A stretch of DNA of 35,429 nucleotides from Candidatus Methylumidiphilus alinenensis (GTDB lineage Bacteria; Pseudomonadota; Gammaproteobacteria; Methylococcales; Methylococcaceae), in contig QJPH01000278.1 in NCBI GenBank assembly GCA_003242955.1, forward strand, positions 1-35,429, given 5' to 3'. Numbering within the stretch: the first letter of the stretch is position 1; every line of letters starts with the position of its first letter. The notes below the pieces were generated by a model. It ran no database searches, was not told where the DNA came from, and saw only the letters and a program-made list of their open reading frames with translations. The position numbers were made by a program, and so were the translations under genes. Of this stretch, positions 9,357 to 18,410 are shown piece by piece.

Positions 9357-9522
9357 CAGCAATTCTCATTTTGGCAAAGATTAATAAGGGCGGGTTTGGA
9401 ACCCGCCCCTACGCAGGAAATATAATTCTACATTATCAATGCATTATAAACAGGATACGTAATGTCGATTCGTCGGGGCGGGTTCCAAACCCGCCCGGTT
9501 TTGTTCAAGATGAGAATTGCTG
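9357..9522. repeat. Nested palindromic element (outer arms CAGCAATTCTCAT)
   Basis: Outer inverted arms CAGCAATTCTCATTTTG (9357-9373) and CAAGATGAGAATTGCTG (9506-9522) match at 16 of 17. Inside is a GGGCGGGTTTGGAACCCGCC palindrome on the left and its mirror on the right (about 9388-9410 and 9474-9496). It is 166 bp long with no ORF, so MITE-like. It lies between the broken STAND gene and parC. Confidence 0.75.
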
Positions 9523-9537
9523 CATAGATGTTGAATG

Positions 9538-9590
9538 ATGGATTTTTCCGTTCGCCCTGAGCTTGTCGAAGGGCGAACGGAAAAATCCAT
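9538..9590. repeat. Perfect palindrome of the CCCTGAGCTTGTCGAAGGG type
   Basis: Arms of 21 bp at 9538-9558 and 9570-9590 are perfect complements, with loop GAGCTTGTCGA. The core CCCTGAGCTTGTCGAAGGG is a repeat found in many bacterial genomes. It sits about 60 bases before parC and could form a strong hairpin in the parC leader if transcription starts upstream. Confidence 0.7.
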
Positions 9591-9647
9591 ACGCTATCGC
9601 TACGAAGAGGGTTAAAATTCCCCGCAACCTTCAACTCTCATAGTCGC

Positions 9648-11882
9648 ATGAACATTTCCCAAGCCCACGAAATCATCCCCCTGAAAGAATTCACCGAGAA
9701 GGCGTATTTGGATTATTCCATGTACGTCATCCTCGACCGCGCCTTGCCGCATATCGCCGACGGTCTTAAGCCTGTACAGCGGCGCATTGTCTACGCGATG
9801 TCCGAACTGGGGCTGTCGGCTTTGTCCAAACACAAAAAATCTGCCCGCACGGTGGGCGACGTGTTGGGCAAATACCATCCGCACGGCGATTCCGCCTGTT
9901 ACGAGGCGATGGTACTGATGGCCCAGCCCTTCTCTTACCGTTACCCGCTGATCGACGGGCAAGGCAACTGGGGTTCGCCGGACGATCCAAAGTCGTTCGC
10001 CGCGATGCGCTATACCGAAGCGCGGCTTACGCCTTATGCTCAAACCTTATTGTCGGAACTGGAGCAAGGCACGGTGGACTGGCTACCCAACTTTGACGGC
10101 ACTTTGGAAGAGCCGGCCTTGTTGTCGGCGCGCCTGCCCAATTTGTTGCTGAATGGCGCGACCGGCATAGCCGTCGGCATGGCGACCGACATCCCCCCGC
10201 ACAATCTGCGCGAAGTGGTCAGTGCTTGCATACGCTTGCTGGACAATCCCGAGGCTACGCTGGAAGAATTGTGCGAGATGGTCAGGGCACCGGACTTCCC
10301 CACCGAGGCAGAGATAATCACCCCTAAAGAGGATATCCTGCGCCTGTATCAAACCGGCAACGGCTCGGTGCGCCTACGCGCCCGTTACGAGCTAGAGGAC
10401 GGCAACATCATCATCACCGCGCTGCCCTTCCAGGTTTCCGGCAACAAGATCATGGAGCAGATTGCCGCGCAAATGCAGGCGAAGAAACTGCCGATGGTGG
10501 AAGACCTGCGCGACGAGTCCGACCACGAAAGCCCCACCCGGCTGGTCATCATGCCCAAATCGAAGCGCATTGATGCAGCCCAACTGATGTCGCATTTATT
10601 CGCCACCACCGACTTGGAGAGGAGCTATCGCGTCAACCTGAACATGATCGGTTTGGACGGCAAGCCACGGGTGAAGAACCTGCGCGAGATTCTCACCGAA
10701 TGGCTGGTTTTCCGCACCCAAACCGTCACCCGACGCTTGCAATACCGTTTGGCTAAAGTCGAGGCCCGTCTGCATATACTCGACGGTCTGCTAATCGCCT
10801 ATCTCAATATCGACGAAGTCATCCGCATCATTCGCATGGAGGACGAACCCAAGCCCGTGTTGATGGCCCGCTTTGGTCTCACCGATATCCAAACCGAGGC
10901 TATTTTAGAGACGAAACTGCGCCATCTGGCCAAACTGGAGGAAATGAAGATACGCGGCGAACAGGACGAACTAGGCCAAGAGCGGGAAAAATTGCAAAGC
11001 ATCCTAGGTTCGAAGGAAAGATTGTACGCACTGGTCAAACAAGAATTGACCCAAGATGCCGAGAAATACGGCGATGCCCGCCGCTCGCCGATTGTGCTGC
11101 GGCAAAGCGCCCAGGCCATTGATGAAACTGCGCTGATTCCGAATGAGCCACTGACTATTATCCTGTCGGAAAAAGGCTGGGTACGCTCGGCCAAGGGACA
11201 CGATATTGACGCTGTCAATCTCGGCTTCCGCACCGGCGATGGCTTTCTTGCCGCCGCTTTTGGCCGCAGCAGCCAGCAGGCTTATTTTATCGACTCCACC
11301 GGCCGCAGCTATGCCATTTCGGCCCATGACCTGCCCTCCGCCCGCAGCCAGGGCGAACCGCTGACAGGCCGGTTGAACCCACCGCCGTTGGCAAGTTTCA
11401 AGACGGTGCTGGCCGGCTCCGATGAAGACTGGTATTTGCTCGCCACCAGCGCGGGCTATGGCTTTGTCACCAAACTGGGGGAATTCTCCACGAAGAACCG
11501 GGCAGGCAAAGGCTTGCTAACTGTGCCAGAGCATTCGGAAGTGTTGTTGCCGCTAAAAGTGGGCAATCCCGAAACCGACCGTTTGGCTGTGGTCACGCTG
11601 CAAGGGCGGCTGCTAATATTGCCCATCGGGGAAATACCTGTGTTGAACAAGGGCAAGGGGAATAAACTCATCGACATCAAGCTGACTGATTTGGCAGACG
11701 GCACTGACCGTGTCATCGTTCAATGCGCCTTGCCACCAAACAGTGCGCTGAAAATAACTGCCGGCAAGCGCTTTTTGACATTGCAGGGAAATGATTTGGC
11801 GGCTTATGAGGCGGGACGGGGCAAGCGCGGACATCCTTTACCTAGGGGTTTCCAACGGGTGGATGGAATGGATGGGGTTTGA
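9648..11882 (+). CDS. parC: DNA topoisomerase IV subunit A
   Basis: Breakage-reunion subunit that decatenates chromosomes with ParE. Length 744, normal for ParC. The N-terminal block [22 protein letters not shown] is followed by the [16 protein letters not shown] (78-88) and [11 protein letters not shown], whose Tyr122 is the DNA-linking residue. Ser82 and Glu86 (equivalent to E. coli Ser80 and Glu84) are wild type, so no target-site quinolone resistance is seen. The C-terminal part carries beta-pinwheel blades without the GyrA box (QRRGGKG), which favours ParC over GyrA. The ribosome site before ATG 9648 is weak. parE is not in the window. The gene is isolated by repeats on both sides. Confidence 0.95.
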   Translation: MNISQAHEIIPLKEFTEKAYLDYSMYVILDRALPHIADGLKPVQRRIVYAMSELGLSALSKHKKSARTVGDVLGKYHPHGDSACYEAMVLMAQPFSYRYPLIDGQGNWGSPDDPKSFAAMRYTEARLTPYAQTLLSELEQGTVDWLPNFDGTLEEPALLSARLPNLLLNGATGIAVGMATDIPPHNLREVVSACIRLLDNPEATLEELCEMVRAPDFPTEAEIITPKEDILRLYQTGNGSVRLRARYELEDGNIIITALPFQVSGNKIMEQIAAQMQAKKLPMVEDLRDESDHESPTRLVIMPKSKRIDAAQLMSHLFATTDLERSYRVNLNMIGLDGKPRVKNLREILTEWLVFRTQTVTRRLQYRLAKVEARLHILDGLLIAYLNIDEVIRIIRMEDEPKPVLMARFGLTDIQTEAILETKLRHLAKLEEMKIRGEQDELGQEREKLQSILGSKERLYALVKQELTQDAEKYGDARRSPIVLRQSAQAIDETALIPNEPLTIILSEKGWVRSAKGHDIDAVNLGFRTGDGFLAAAFGRSSQQAYFIDSTGRSYAISAHDLPSARSQGEPLTGRLNPPPLASFKTVLAGSDEDWYLLATSAGYGFVTKLGEFSTKNRAGKGLLTVPEHSEVLLPLKVGNPETDRLAVVTLQGRLLILPIGEIPVLNKGKGNKLIDIKLTDLADGTDRVIVQCALPPNSALKITAGKRFLTLQGNDLAAYEAGRGKRGHPLPRGFQRVDGMDGV

Positions 11883-11904
11883 AGCCCATGCGCCGACCTG
11901 ATAG

Positions 11905-12045
11905 CAGGTTGTTTCAGCCAAACTCAAAAACTCCGTCGTTCCGGCATGGATCGCCGGAACCTAGGCTCCATGGATGGCATAGATTGTTGGCTTCCCTGCA
12001 ATCTGGATTCCGGCGATCCATGCCGGAATGACGGAATAGCTGAGA
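11905..12045. repeat. CGTCGTTCCGGC palindromic repeat (complete copy)
   Basis: The lead-in GTTTCAGCCAAACTCAAAAAC (11911-11931) is followed by the left arm TCCGTCGTTCCGGCATGGAT (from 11932); the right arm ATCCATGCCGGAATGACGGA ends at about 12035. Same family as 6311-6427 and 5285-5345. No gene in 11883-12374. Confidence 0.7.
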
Positions 12046-12134
12046 TATCTTCCTAATCAGGTATGCTGATGTTCGGGTGGCTTCCAAGTTCCAGCTTTTC
12101 TTCCATACGCAATCTCCATCCGGGCTTCGGTCAA

Positions 12135-12163
12135 ACCGACTCGGTTTTAAAAACCGAGTCGGT
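12135..12163. repeat. 29-bp perfect palindrome
   Basis: ACCGACTCGGTTTT and AAAACCGAGTCGGT are perfect 14-bp complements around a single A. With an A/T-rich centre it could be a cruciform or a bidirectional hairpin; its T-run lies inside the stem rather than after it, so it is not a standard terminator. Confidence 0.6.
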
Positions 12164-12167
12164 CTCA

Positions 12168-12319
12168 ATAGCTGATGTTATTTATGGAGCCTGATGGAGG
12201 CCGGAATAAGCCCATCCTAGAGGGCGTTTCCGGCGAAGTAAGCCGCACTACGGGTTATGCTCTTGTCGGAAACTTCAGAAAAAGAGCTTATTCCGGCCTT
12301 TTGTGCGTAACATCAGTTA
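12168..12319. repeat. Nested palindromic element B (outer arms TGATGTTA)
   Basis: Outer arms are ATAGCTGATGTTA (12168-12180) and TAACATCAGTTAT (12308-12320; reverse ATAACTGATGTTA), one mismatch, and the right arm continues as TGTTACGCA like element A. The interior is a GGCCGGAATAAGC palindrome (12199-12211 with 12286-12298), the same family as 6145-6265. Outer arms are shared with 1969-2098 but the interior is not. Confidence 0.72.
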
Positions 12320-12374
12320 TTCGTGCTCGTCAAACGGGTTGCCGTTGCTGCCGGGGCTATAGTGCCGGGGCGGG

Positions 12375-13802
12375 CTATGACTGGGCCTTAGTCTGGTCTT
12401 CGCGCCGTGCTTCACGGGCTTCATCGTCTGTCTTTGCGAGGCTCGAACGCAATTTGAGTAGGTCCTTTAATGCATCAAACCAGAAAGGTGCTCCGAGAGT
12501 CATCAATAGCGCACTAAAAAATAATCCAAGAATAAATTTAAACGCTTCCCAGCCAGATTTGAACGGAGAGTTCGCCTGATTTTTAGGGTCTGTAATATTC
12601 GACCAACCCTCATGGGTTACCAAGCCTAATTTCGGTTCATTTAAATCCGCCCAAGCTTTTTTGATTGATTGACAGTCGATCAAATCATTTTCGGGTTTCG
12701 TTGTAGTCGATAATGGTGACTGCTGATCACCCGTTGATGTTTTTTTGGGGGCTTCTCCCGTTGCCGTTCCAGATTTCGGCTCTTTTTGAGGTTGATTGCA
12801 TTCTATGTTATTGGTTTTCGATACCTCCATAGCCGTGGTGACTAAGGTTGCTCTAAGCTTGTCATCGGTGGCTAACCGTTGCAACAAGTCGATAGTGTCC
12901 AGTGGAAGAAAAACTGCGACAATCAACGAAATTACAAATGTCACAATGCGTGAGTGGGAAGTGAAAAGCGCCTTCAAGCTTTCGCTCATGCTGTCAAAGC
13001 GCATCATGATCGCGTCGACAAACTTTCCCGCGTTGGCTTCAATGATTGCTTGTGCATGGACAACATGGGAAGCTAATTCGGGGTTTTTGGCTTCCAGTTC
13101 ACTAGCCTTGTGGTCAATTGTTTGTAATAATTCCCTAGCGTTTATTGAAGCTATTTCAATTAATATCAGAAGCTTTCTTATATTTTCTCTATCTTTAGGT
13201 TCCAATCGGTTTTCATCCAACCGTGCCAAAAGTGCTGACAAATCATGATTCTGGTTAAAGTGGCGGGTATTGGCTTGCAATTTTCTTTTTATGGCTTGCT
13301 TTTCGGCATCTTGTAATACAGTATTGGGATTTTCCAACTGACTGATTAAGGGGTTAGTTTTTACTTCATCTGAGAATAGATTCGCAATGGCTATCTTTGC
13401 CGTTTGATTGACTGAAAAATGTTCGATGCTCACTTCATCTATAAATAGGCTTGTGATTGCATTTTTTGCCGTTTCGTATTCCTTCGGCGGGTTCGGATCG
13501 GTCATAATTTCCAGAAGAATCCTAACCAATTGTTCCCTCATGACTAAATCCCGCTTCCCTCCGGGTTTACCGCTTGCGGGTGACCACTCTACAACAGCTT
13601 TCGCAATGTCGTTGGCCTGATCGCCCAACGATGGTTCTGCCCGTTTTAGCAAAGCAGCGATGCCTTGCTCAAGTATTTCAGCGCGCTTTTTGGTCCAAGA
13701 AAGCCAAGCTTGCGTCAACAAGGTAACGAAAGCACTGGCTAAAGCCATCACCAGTACGAAACCGATAAAAATATCAAGGTATTTAAGGATGGAAATATCC
13801 AT
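12375..13802 (-). CDS. Membrane protein of unknown function
   Basis: I do not recognise a characterised family. From ATG 13802 the protein is 475 residues (the frame opens further at 13841). It starts MDISILKYLDIFIGFVLVMALASAFVTLLTQAWLSW, a membrane anchor followed by a charged cytosolic-type helix. A long hydrophilic, mostly helical middle follows. A second TM segment IVTFVISLIVAVFLPL lies about residues 295-310, then a Pro/Thr/Ser-rich linker, then a third segment FKFILGLFFSALLMTLGAPFWFDAL close to the C-terminus. The GAPFWFDALKDLLKLRS end is a pattern I associate with conserved uncharacterised proteins of cyanobacteria and proteobacteria. Base composition is more AT-rich than neighbouring parC. 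It stands alone, flanked by nested repeats, which may hint at acquisition. Confidence 0.75.
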   Translation of the reverse strand: MDISILKYLDIFIGFVLVMALASAFVTLLTQAWLSWTKKRAEILEQGIAALLKRAEPSLGDQANDIAKAVVEWSPASGKPGGKRDLVMREQLVRILLEIMTDPNPPKEYETAKNAITSLFIDEVSIEHFSVNQTAKIAIANLFSDEVKTNPLISQLENPNTVLQDAEKQAIKRKLQANTRHFNQNHDLSALLARLDENRLEPKDRENIRKLLILIEIASINARELLQTIDHKASELEAKNPELASHVVHAQAIIEANAGKFVDAIMMRFDSMSESLKALFTSHSRIVTFVISLIVAVFLPLDTIDLLQRLATDDKLRATLVTTAMEVSKTNNIECNQPQKEPKSGTATGEAPKKTSTGDQQSPLSTTTKPENDLIDCQSIKKAWADLNEPKLGLVTHEGWSNITDPKNQANSPFKSGWEAFKFILGLFFSALLMTLGAPFWFDALKDLLKLRSSLAKTDDEAREARREDQTKAQS

Positions 13803-13901
13803 GACTGCCCCCTTTGGGATTGACATTGACAGGATTGGCAACGAACTTGTTTTGCTAAGCGAAATAACTCAAACCGGATTGGCACGTTGCCGACTAGATT
13901 A

Positions 13902-14053
13902 ACTGAAGTTATGCAACTGTGTAGTCCATAGCCCGGATGGAGCCAATTGGCAAGCGCAATTCGGGAGTACGCGACACAACCCGGATTGCGCCGTTTGCGG
14001 CTCCATCCGGGCTACGACTCTAAAATTCAACGGCATCATGCGTAACATCATTT
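13902..14053. repeat. Nested palindromic element C (outer arms TGATGTTACGCA)
   Basis: Left outer arm AACTGAAGTTATGCA (about 13901-13915) pairs with TGCGTAACATCATTT (about 14039-14053) with a few mismatches. The interior palindrome is TAGCCCGGATGGAGCC (13929-13944) with GGCTCCATCCGGGCTA (13999-14014), a 16-bp perfect match. This is the third member of the shared outer-arm set. Confidence 0.68.
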
Positions 14054-14167
14054 ACAAGTATAGACAACAATATCAAGTTTGCCACAAAGTCCATCAAATA
14101 AATTTTGTTTTCCAATAAAGCAGACACTTAACCCAAGCTCAATAAGCTGCTGAAAACACGATGTACC

Positions 14168-14299
14168 GGGTGCGATTAAAAGTGATGCTGGAGTGCAAGG
14201 CTTGCCTTGCGTTGGGGGTGAGCAAGCAAGGCAAGCTTTGCACTCCCGGCGTAATTTGAAGCATCGCCGAGTTCGTGGGCATCACTTTTAATCGCACCC
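14168..14299. repeat. Nested palindromic element (outer arms GGGTGCGATTAAAAGTGATGC)
   Basis: Perfect 21-bp outer arms at 14168-14188 and 14279-14299 (GTGCGATTAAAAGTGATGC and its complement). Perched inside is an inner palindrome with 21-bp arms at 14190-14210 and 14226-14246 (GAGTGCAAGGCTTGCCTTGC, one mismatch). 132 bp in total. It sits 60 bases before the TSUP permease gene. Confidence 0.78.
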
Positions 14300-14359
14300 C
14301 GATGTAACCTAGCCCGTGCGTTGTTACCCCGTCTCTGCTATATTGCAGGAATGTATACA

Positions 14360-15124
14360 ATGATGACTGAAATACAATGGCTGCTAATAGGCTTGGCGGC
14401 GGTGGCGGCGGGCGCGGTCAATGCACTGGCCGGCGGCGGCACACTGATCACCTTTCCTGTCCTTACCGCTATCGGCATTCCACCCGTGGTTGCCAATATC
14501 ACCAATACGGTTGCTCTTTGCCCAGGCTACCTAGCCGCGACATTTGCGCAATACAAAGACTTGAAAGGCCAGCAAAGGCGGCTTTGTTTGTATCTTCCAG
14601 CCGGGGCTATGGGCGGGACCGCTGGCGGTTTCTTGCTGTTGCACACGGGAGAGTCGGCATTCCAAGCTTTGGTCCCTTATCTGATCTTATTTGCCACTGG
14701 CCTGCTTGCCGTGCAGGACAGCTTTCGGGTCTGGCTAATCCACCGCTCCGAACATCCGGGCTTCTTGCATAAGCAAGAAAATAGGGGTGTGTTACCGGCT
14801 TTCTTGGCTTCCGTCTATGGCGGTTATTTTGGGGCGGGTGTCAGTGTGATGGTATTGGCTGTTCTCGGCCTGATGCTCGATGACCCCTTGAACCGGCTAA
14901 ATGCCTTGAAACAAGCAATATCATTCGCCATCAACATTGCCGCAGCCACCTTTTTCCTTTTTTCGGACAGGGTTTTGTGGCCGGTTGCCTTGGTCATGGC
15001 AGTGGGAGCACTCATCGGCGGGGCTTTGGGCGGCAAGCTGGCCGGCCATATCAAACCAGCCCACTTGCGTCGATTAGTCGTGGGGATTGGCATTGGGGTT
15101 GCAGTCGTTTACCTCGTTCGTTGA
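14360..15124 (+). CDS. TSUP/TauE-SafE family permease
   Basis: A 254-residue polytopic membrane protein with about eight TM segments. The N-terminal repeat [19 protein letters not shown] and the second-half [19 protein letters not shown] are the Gly-rich duplicated motifs of the TSUP family (sulfite/sulfonate exporters, and uncharacterised anion transporters). The substrate is unknown; the presence of soxYZ within 2 kb makes a sulfur anion attractive but unproven. I chose ATG 14360 because AGGA (14347-14350) is about 9 bases upstream and the hydrophobic start fits; the frame is open back to 14321. Its 3' end overlaps the 3' end of the convergent hybrid kinase by 51 bases. Confidence 0.88.
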   Translation: MMTEIQWLLIGLAAVAAGAVNALAGGGTLITFPVLTAIGIPPVVANITNTVALCPGYLAATFAQYKDLKGQQRRLCLYLPAGAMGGTAGGFLLLHTGESAFQALVPYLILFATGLLAVQDSFRVWLIHRSEHPGFLHKQENRGVLPAFLASVYGGYFGAGVSVMVLAVLGLMLDDPLNRLNALKQAISFAINIAAATFFLFSDRVLWPVALVMAVGALIGGALGGKLAGHIKPAHLRRLVVGIGIGVAVVYLVR

Positions 15125-16822
15125 GTCTGTCCATAGGGGATAACTGGCATTTTCGGAAACCCCCTTGGGCTTCTCCAACCATTTTTCCAACTCTTGGTAG
15201 AGAGTTTCAAGGGCTACTGGCTTTACAAGGAAAGCATTCATACCGGCCTTGAGGCAACGTTCCTTGACTTCATCATAGCCATTCCCTGACAACGCAATAA
15301 TGGGGGTTTCCCCCCACCCCGGCAAGCTACGAATCTTGCAAGCAGCATCCACCCCGTCCATCAACGGCAGTTCCACATCCATCAAAATGAGGTCATACGA
15401 ATGGTCCGCAATCCTAGTGACGGCCTCCTCACCGTCATTCGCCATATCCACCAATAGACCGGCCTCGCCAAGCACCTCCTGGAAAATTTCTTGTGTGATA
15501 AAATCATCGTCAACCAGCAAAACCTTAGCCTTGGCATGATGCGCCTTGAGTGCTTCCAAAGGTGGCACATAGGTCGGCACTGCTTTAATTTGTAGCTTAC
15601 CCAGCTTAAAACTCATAGTGGCCCAGAAGGTGCTGCCTTGACCGGCTTGACTTTCCACGCCCATTTCACCACCCATCATTTCGATCAATTTCCGGTTGAT
15701 GGAAAGACCTAGGCCCATGCCCCCGAATTGGCGAGTTAGTGCATTGTCAGTCTGCTCGAAGGGTTCGAAAATGCTTTGTAGTTTGGACGGTTCGATGCCT
15801 ATCCCTGTGTCCTGAACTTCAAACCGAAGGTCCACATTGTCAACGCTTACCCTGTTCAATAGCACACGAAAGTTGACAGCCCCTTCGGTTGTGTATTTGA
15901 CGGCGTTGCCCAACAGATTTAACAAAACCTGTTTTAACCTGGCTGCATCGCCCTTCAAGATACTCGGAATGGAAGGGTCAATCTCGATGGTGTAAGACAG
16001 TTTCTTTGCACGTGCGCCGGGCTCGATGATGCCGCTAACCTCTTTAATGATGGTATTCAGCTCGAAATCGCTTGTCATCCGAATTAAGTTGCCGGCATCA
16101 ATATGGGAAAAATCAAAGATATCATTGATGATGGCAGCCAAGTGATTGGAGGACTGGGCTATTCGGGCAAGCTTTTCCAGTTTGCCTGGGTCGGTGATTT
16201 GGTTTTTCAACAACCCTGTGAATCCGATGATGGCGTTCAATGGTGCCCGCAGTTCGTGGCTCATATTGCCAAGAAAGTGGCGTTTGGCGATATTGGCTGC
16301 TTCCGCCTGAATGGCGCGCTGCTGCAAAGCGATATTAAGCGCCTCGACCTGCCGGGTGCGCTCTTCGAGTTCGTAGGTCCGTTCCCTGACGCGATTCTCA
16401 AGTTCGGCATTCATCCGTTCAAGTTCAAGTTCTTGTCGCTTCAAGGCAATGTGTAATTTGATGCGTGAGCGCACGACCACCGGATTGACGGGCTTATGGA
16501 TAAAATCTACAACACCGGCAGCAAGTGCGCGGGCTTCATTGTCCGCGTCGCTGTATGCCGTGACGAATATCACCGGGATTTTGCTGGTTTTTGGGTCACG
16601 GGCCAGTTCGGCAAACACCGCATAACCATCCATTTCCGGCATCATTACATCAAGCAGAATCAGGTCAGGGGGTTGTTGCCGAACGAGTTCGAGCCCCCTG
16701 ATGCCGGACAAGGCAAATTGGACCTCGTAGTCGTTGGCTAAAACTCCTCCTAGAGCCTCGACATTGGCGGGGATATCGTCAATGATTAAAATGAACGGCT
16801 TGGCCGGCGCTTGTCTTGTCAT
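15074..16822 (-). CDS. Hybrid signalling protein REC-HisKA-HATPase-REC
   Basis: 582 residues, without TM segments, so cytoplasmic. Domains in order: receiver 1 ([16 protein letters not shown], phospho-Asp58 in [13 protein letters not shown], Lys110); coiled coil about 120-175; HisKA with [15 protein letters not shown] (His189); HATPase_c with N box NLLGNAVKY (303-310), G1 DTGIGI (338-343), G2 GGMGLGL (367-373); receiver 2 ([12 protein letters not shown], Asp482 in [13 protein letters not shown]). The leading receiver means it takes phosphate or input from another kinase rather than sensing directly. No Hpt or DNA-binding partner is near. ATG 16822 overlaps the stop of a 42-codon ORF (ATGA), so it may be translationally coupled to it and co-transcribed with soxY. 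Confidence 0.94.
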   Translation of the reverse strand: MTRQAPAKPFILIIDDIPANVEALGGVLANDYEVQFALSGIRGLELVRQQPPDLILLDVMMPEMDGYAVFAELARDPKTSKIPVIFVTAYSDADNEARALAAGVVDFIHKPVNPVVVRSRIKLHIALKRQELELERMNAELENRVRERTYELEERTRQVEALNIALQQRAIQAEAANIAKRHFLGNMSHELRAPLNAIIGFTGLLKNQITDPGKLEKLARIAQSSNHLAAIINDIFDFSHIDAGNLIRMTSDFELNTIIKEVSGIIEPGARAKKLSYTIEIDPSIPSILKGDAARLKQVLLNLLGNAVKYTTEGAVNFRVLLNRVSVDNVDLRFEVQDTGIGIEPSKLQSIFEPFEQTDNALTRQFGGMGLGLSINRKLIEMMGGEMGVESQAGQGSTFWATMSFKLGKLQIKAVPTYVPPLEALKAHHAKAKVLLVDDDFITQEIFQEVLGEAGLLVDMANDGEEAVTRIADHSYDLILMDVELPLMDGVDAACKIRSLPGWGETPIIALSGNGYDEVKERCLKAGMNAFLVKPVALETLYQELEKWLEKPKGVSENASYPLWTDSTNEVNDCNPNANPHD

Positions 16823-16947
16823 GGTTGGGTTTCTCCCATTTTGTCCTCAAAGATTTTCAATGCGCGAAGTGCATCATCGAACAGCGTTTTTAGGGTCAAG
16901 TCCCTGACCTTTTGGTATGCGGAGTATAACTCCGTTCCTACCAGCAA
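16819..16947 (-). CDS. Small ORF coupled to the hybrid kinase
   Basis: Starting at a TTG preceded by GGAG (spacing 5), the minus strand encodes 42 residues, MLVGTELYSAYQKVRDLTL then [23 protein letters not shown], with codon use like the neighbours. It ends in an ATGA overlap with the hybrid kinase. It looks helical and amphipathic. It could be a real leader-type small protein or the 3' remnant of a longer gene between soxY and the kinase. Not recognised. Confidence 0.4.
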   Translation of the reverse strand: MLVGTELYSAYQKVRDLTLKTLFDDALRALKIFEDKMGETQP

Positions 16948-17023
16948 GGTATCTCCAACTCAACCTGATGCACCTCCCTCGTAGAGTGCCTGCTGAAACT
17001 GAGCGGATGAATGTTTATCGGAT

Positions 17024-17461
17024 TCACCCGCATCCCCCGGTCACCACGGTCACTTGCTTACTGGCGCTGAAATACCCACCCTCAGACTTGACCATGGCAA
17101 TGACCTTGCAACTTTCATTCATCTTGATGCGCAGCGATACAAAGGCATCTAGGCTTTTTTCCAAATCGAACCGGGCAGCCAACGGCGAGGGGTTTTTTTC
17201 CACAAACACCCAGATCGATTCCACTCCGGGAAGTTCGCTTTCTATGGTTATCGGCACGATTGAGCCATCCTCGGCTATGTCGGGGGCATCAAGTTTGACA
17301 AGTCCACTTGCAGTCACTTTGCCACCCTTGGTTTCCCGGACCATCGCCGTGGTCAGTTTGTCATCTATTTCAAGCTTCAATCTGCCCCTGCCCACCCTCG
17401 GCAACCCGGCAAGCATGAATAAGAACATGGAATTGATGAATGATCGTCTACACTGAGTCAT
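17024..17461 (-). CDS. soxY: Thiosulfate oxidation carrier protein SoxY
   Basis: Periplasmic carrier whose C-terminal Cys holds the sulfur substrate during Sox thiosulfate oxidation. 145 residues. The N-terminus CRRSFINSMFLFMLAGL is a twin-arginine-type signal. The core contains VKLDAPDIAEDGSIVPITIE, LPGVESIWVFVEKNPSPLAA and FVSLRIKM, and the chain ends VVTGGCG with the carrier Cys at 144, the hallmark swinging-arm end (canonical GGCGG, here two residues shorter after Cys than some). It is divergent from soxZ, with 64 bases between starts, whereas the two are usually adjacent in one operon. soxAX, soxB and soxCD are absent from the window. Confidence 0.9.
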   Translation of the reverse strand: MTQCRRSFINSMFLFMLAGLPRVGRGRLKLEIDDKLTTAMVRETKGGKVTASGLVKLDAPDIAEDGSIVPITIESELPGVESIWVFVEKNPSPLAARFDLEKSLDAFVSLRIKMNESCKVIAMVKSEGGYFSASKQVTVVTGGCG

Positions 17462-17525
17462 GGTCTTGCGCTTTTTGTCGGTGTGGGGTTAAATCAATGA
17501 CTTCAAAATAATATTTAATATCAAC

Positions 17526-17840
17526 ATGTCTAGCATAAAAATAAGGATAAAACGCGTTGAATCCGCCTGCCTGGTCCGCATCCTGATCAGTCACCCGATG
17601 GAAAACGGGCGTAGACAGAACATAGAGAGCGGTGAAATCATTGCGGCCCATTTTATCGAAGAGGTTAAAATAGAACACAATGGCAACCTCATCGCAAGAA
17701 TCCAGCTTGGCATGGCAGTGTCACGCGACCCCTATCTTGCACTCCGCCTAAGGGAAGCCAAGACTGGCGACAGCATCAGGGTCAGTTGGTCAGACAGCTT
17801 GGGACAAAGCGATAGCGAGGAAACCCGCGTTCCATTTTAA
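17526..17840 (+). CDS. soxZ: Thiosulfate oxidation carrier complex protein SoxZ
   Basis: Partner of SoxY; the heterodimer is the sulfur-carrying hub of the Sox system. 104 residues, of normal length, with [67 protein letters not shown] and SDSEE, all SoxZ block motifs. It lacks a signal peptide, as usual, since it is exported with Tat-borne SoxY. It starts at ATG 17526 with little ribosome-binding sequence. The 64-bp intergene shared with soxY must hold both promoters. Confidence 0.9.
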   Translation: MSSIKIRIKRVESACLVRILISHPMENGRRQNIESGEIIAAHFIEEVKIEHNGNLIARIQLGMAVSRDPYLALRLREAKTGDSIRVSWSDSLGQSDSEETRVPF

Positions 17841-17934
17841 TGATAATGGTTACTCTTACACTAAATTCAATACTTTTGCTCCTAATTTCAGTACAATTGA
17901 AGAAAATAATAAAGCTACCGCAAGAGGTATCGCA

Positions 17935-18396
17935 ATGTCTTGGAATGCAACGAAATTCGTCAAGCCCGACGAGGAGATTCTTAAGCAAAACCTAGATGAG
18001 GAGCAATTTCAGGTGACCCAATGCTGCGGAACTGAACCGCCTTTCCACAACGCCTACTGGGACAACCATCGTGAAGGCATTTATCTGGACGCGGTCTCTG
18101 GGGAGCCGTTGTTCAGTTCTCTAGACAAGTTTGACTCCGGCACGGGTTGGCCAAGCTTCCACAGCCCGATGGAACGGGAAAATATTGTTGAGAAGCGTGA
18201 CTTCTCCCATTTCATGATCCGCACCGAGGTTCGCAGCAAACATGCCGATTCCCATCTCGGTCACGTGTTCGACGACGGACCTAAGCCCGCAGGCAAACGC
18301 TACTGCATCAACTCTGCTGCGCTAAAATTTATCCCAAAAGAGGAAATGGAGGCTTCCGGTTACGGGGAATACCTCCATTTATTCAATAAATCCTGA
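17935..18396 (+). CDS. msrB: Peptide-methionine (R)-S-oxide reductase
   Basis: Reduces methionine-R-sulfoxide in proteins. 153 residues with [38 protein letters not shown], the [14 protein letters not shown] block and [11 protein letters not shown] with catalytic Cys124. The four zinc-binding Cys of the zinc-type enzymes are absent, and the usual resolving-Cys position (SGCGWPSF) is Thr70, so it belongs to the zinc-free one-Cys-like class that uses another thiol. AGAGG lies at 17923-17927, well spaced before ATG 17935. It is followed at 14 bases by ppk and probably shares its transcript. Confidence 0.94.
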   Translation: MSWNATKFVKPDEEILKQNLDEEQFQVTQCCGTEPPFHNAYWDNHREGIYLDAVSGEPLFSSLDKFDSGTGWPSFHSPMERENIVEKRDFSHFMIRTEVRSKHADSHLGHVFDDGPKPAGKRYCINSAALKFIPKEEMEASGYGEYLHLFNKS

Positions 18397-18410
18397 ACGA
18401 TTGACTCGCC

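Noticed and set aside
12301-12310. Composite transposon formed by elements B and C around the membrane-protein gene
   Set aside because: There is no transposase and the ends are imperfect; kept only as a low-interest idea in the findings.
14139-14360. A 73-residue minus-strand frame before the TSUP gene
   Set aside because: It is made largely of the nested palindrome arms and has no protein-like features.
16917-17456. A 179-residue plus-strand frame opposite soxY
   Set aside because: It is the mirror of soxY, whose family motifs and C-terminal GGCG are clear on the minus strand.
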